Assembly: GCA_025331565.1 (NCBI GenBank)
Contig: JAFREQ010000040.1
Coordinates: 1,071,501-1,135,500, forward strand
Reading direction: 5' to 3'
Origin: Holacanthus passer
Taxonomy: Eukaryota > Chordata > Actinopteri > Pomacanthidae
DNA length: 64,000 nt
Part shown: in pieces, positions 63,353-64,000 of the stretch
How positions within the stretch are numbered: the stretch's first letter is position 1
Layout: each line of letters opens with the position of its first letter
The notes under the pieces: model-generated
Databases searched by the model: none
Told to the model about the DNA's origin: nothing
The model's input: only the letters and a program-made list of their open reading frames with translations
Made by a program: the position numbers and the translations under genes

Positions 63353-64000
63353 TTATGTTTGCATCCTACATGCCATGTTACCTTAATAATGGTTAAGGTC
63401 GGGTAAAGATAATTTGGGTTAAACCAAAAAAAACTTCTCATGCTTCAAATCAGTGTCGACCTTTTCAAACATGAACCACAGGTTTTGAGTTTCCTGAGCA
63501 CATCCACAAAAATGTTAATCAAACTTAAAATGTCTCATTTTCTGTTTGCCCACGAGACACACGTACAATAGATAAGACAACACAAACCAGATACAGCTTA
63601 TAGTTTTAGAACAGTTTTGGTAACTCGACATGACTTTCGATGCATCATGCATGTGTGTAAAAGTCCACGTAAGAATCGTAGCTCAAAGCTGAAGCTGCTG
63701 GAGACGTAGTTCTCTAACAGACCCCCAGCACCAACTCCAAGAATTCCAAACCACAAGACGCCGGAGTCTCATTAGTTAATGTGATTTCCGACATGTCTTA
63801 AGCCCCGAGTTCACCTCTCCAGGGGCGATTTTAATATTTCATGTGCTATTCACTGATTCTGATCCCAGTCTCAACACGTATGATCTTCCACCACTGGAGT
63901 GTTAATAACGGTAACTTTGATTTTTAATTGGTGATCCCCTGATTATTTAAACTCCTGTTCAGGTCACTTTCCATTTTAAGGTGTGTCACTGACTTGTACT

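Larger units (their letters stand above)
56962..64000 (-). other. mapk8ip1 intron 1 (partial) or upstream region
   Basis: No exon encoding the JIP1 N-terminus (expected to end near ASPPNFR with a split Arg codon and a GT donor on the minus strand) was found. Contents: a unique block at 58205-58560, (CA)n at 59535-59561, MITE copy C at 61664-62060, a (TAG)n-like run at about 63300-63352. Confidence 0.6.

Noticed and set aside
1..64000. tRNA, rRNA, CRISPR arrays, bacterial operons
   Set aside because: No tRNA B-box-like GGTTCGAATCC, no rRNA cores and no regularly spaced direct repeats with unique spacers were noticed; the window is vertebrate nuclear DNA.

Overview
The window is vertebrate nuclear DNA, almost certainly from a teleost fish. 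It has short exons split by GT-AG introns, many long (CA)n/(TG)n microsatellites, and interspersed repeats of kinds I recognise from fish genomes. Nothing indicates bacterial, plasmid or viral DNA. Nearly all long open frames in any six-frame view are chance or microsatellite frames, so the calls below rest on splice logic and protein family recognition.

The main gene is mapk8ip1 (JIP1/IB1, a JNK-pathway scaffold) on the minus strand. Eleven coding exons can be placed with matching splice phases: 56850-56961, 45817-46074, 40106-40187, 37005-38134, 33449-33524, 31178-31350, 30794-30897, 30404-30520, 29804-29874, 28902-29000 and 27705-27777. They give the acidic N-terminal region, the JNK-binding domain, a long acidic/proline-rich linker, the SH3 domain, the PTB/PID domain and the kinesin-binding C-terminus, ending at a stop at 27705. 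The first coding exon (start Met) is not found and probably lies beyond 64000. The large exon has one reading-frame break near 37604: either a small indel (natural or assembly) or an unusually short 74-nt intron.

Convergent with it, on the plus strand, is a small three-exon gene (22498-23501, polyadenylation signal at 23578) for a secreted acidic protein of about 74 residues that I do not recognise. Its signal-peptide exon is present twice, 1302 bp apart (21196 and 22498), both with intact ATG and donor. In mammals a small gene (C11orf94/FREY1) sits convergently beside MAPK8IP1, so orthology is a testable idea but not shown. Further out, 20052-20392 holds a 5'-truncated, frameshifted piece of an ABO-type (GT6) glycosyltransferase on the minus strand.

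The flanks (1-20050 and 56962-64000) and the large introns hold no gene I can support. They contain microsatellites, MITE-like and other dispersed repeats, a TCCA minisatellite and several unique-sequence blocks that read like conserved non-coding elements. Two JIP1 exons flanking the JNK-binding domain have (CT)n microsatellites just upstream of their acceptors, which may affect splicing.
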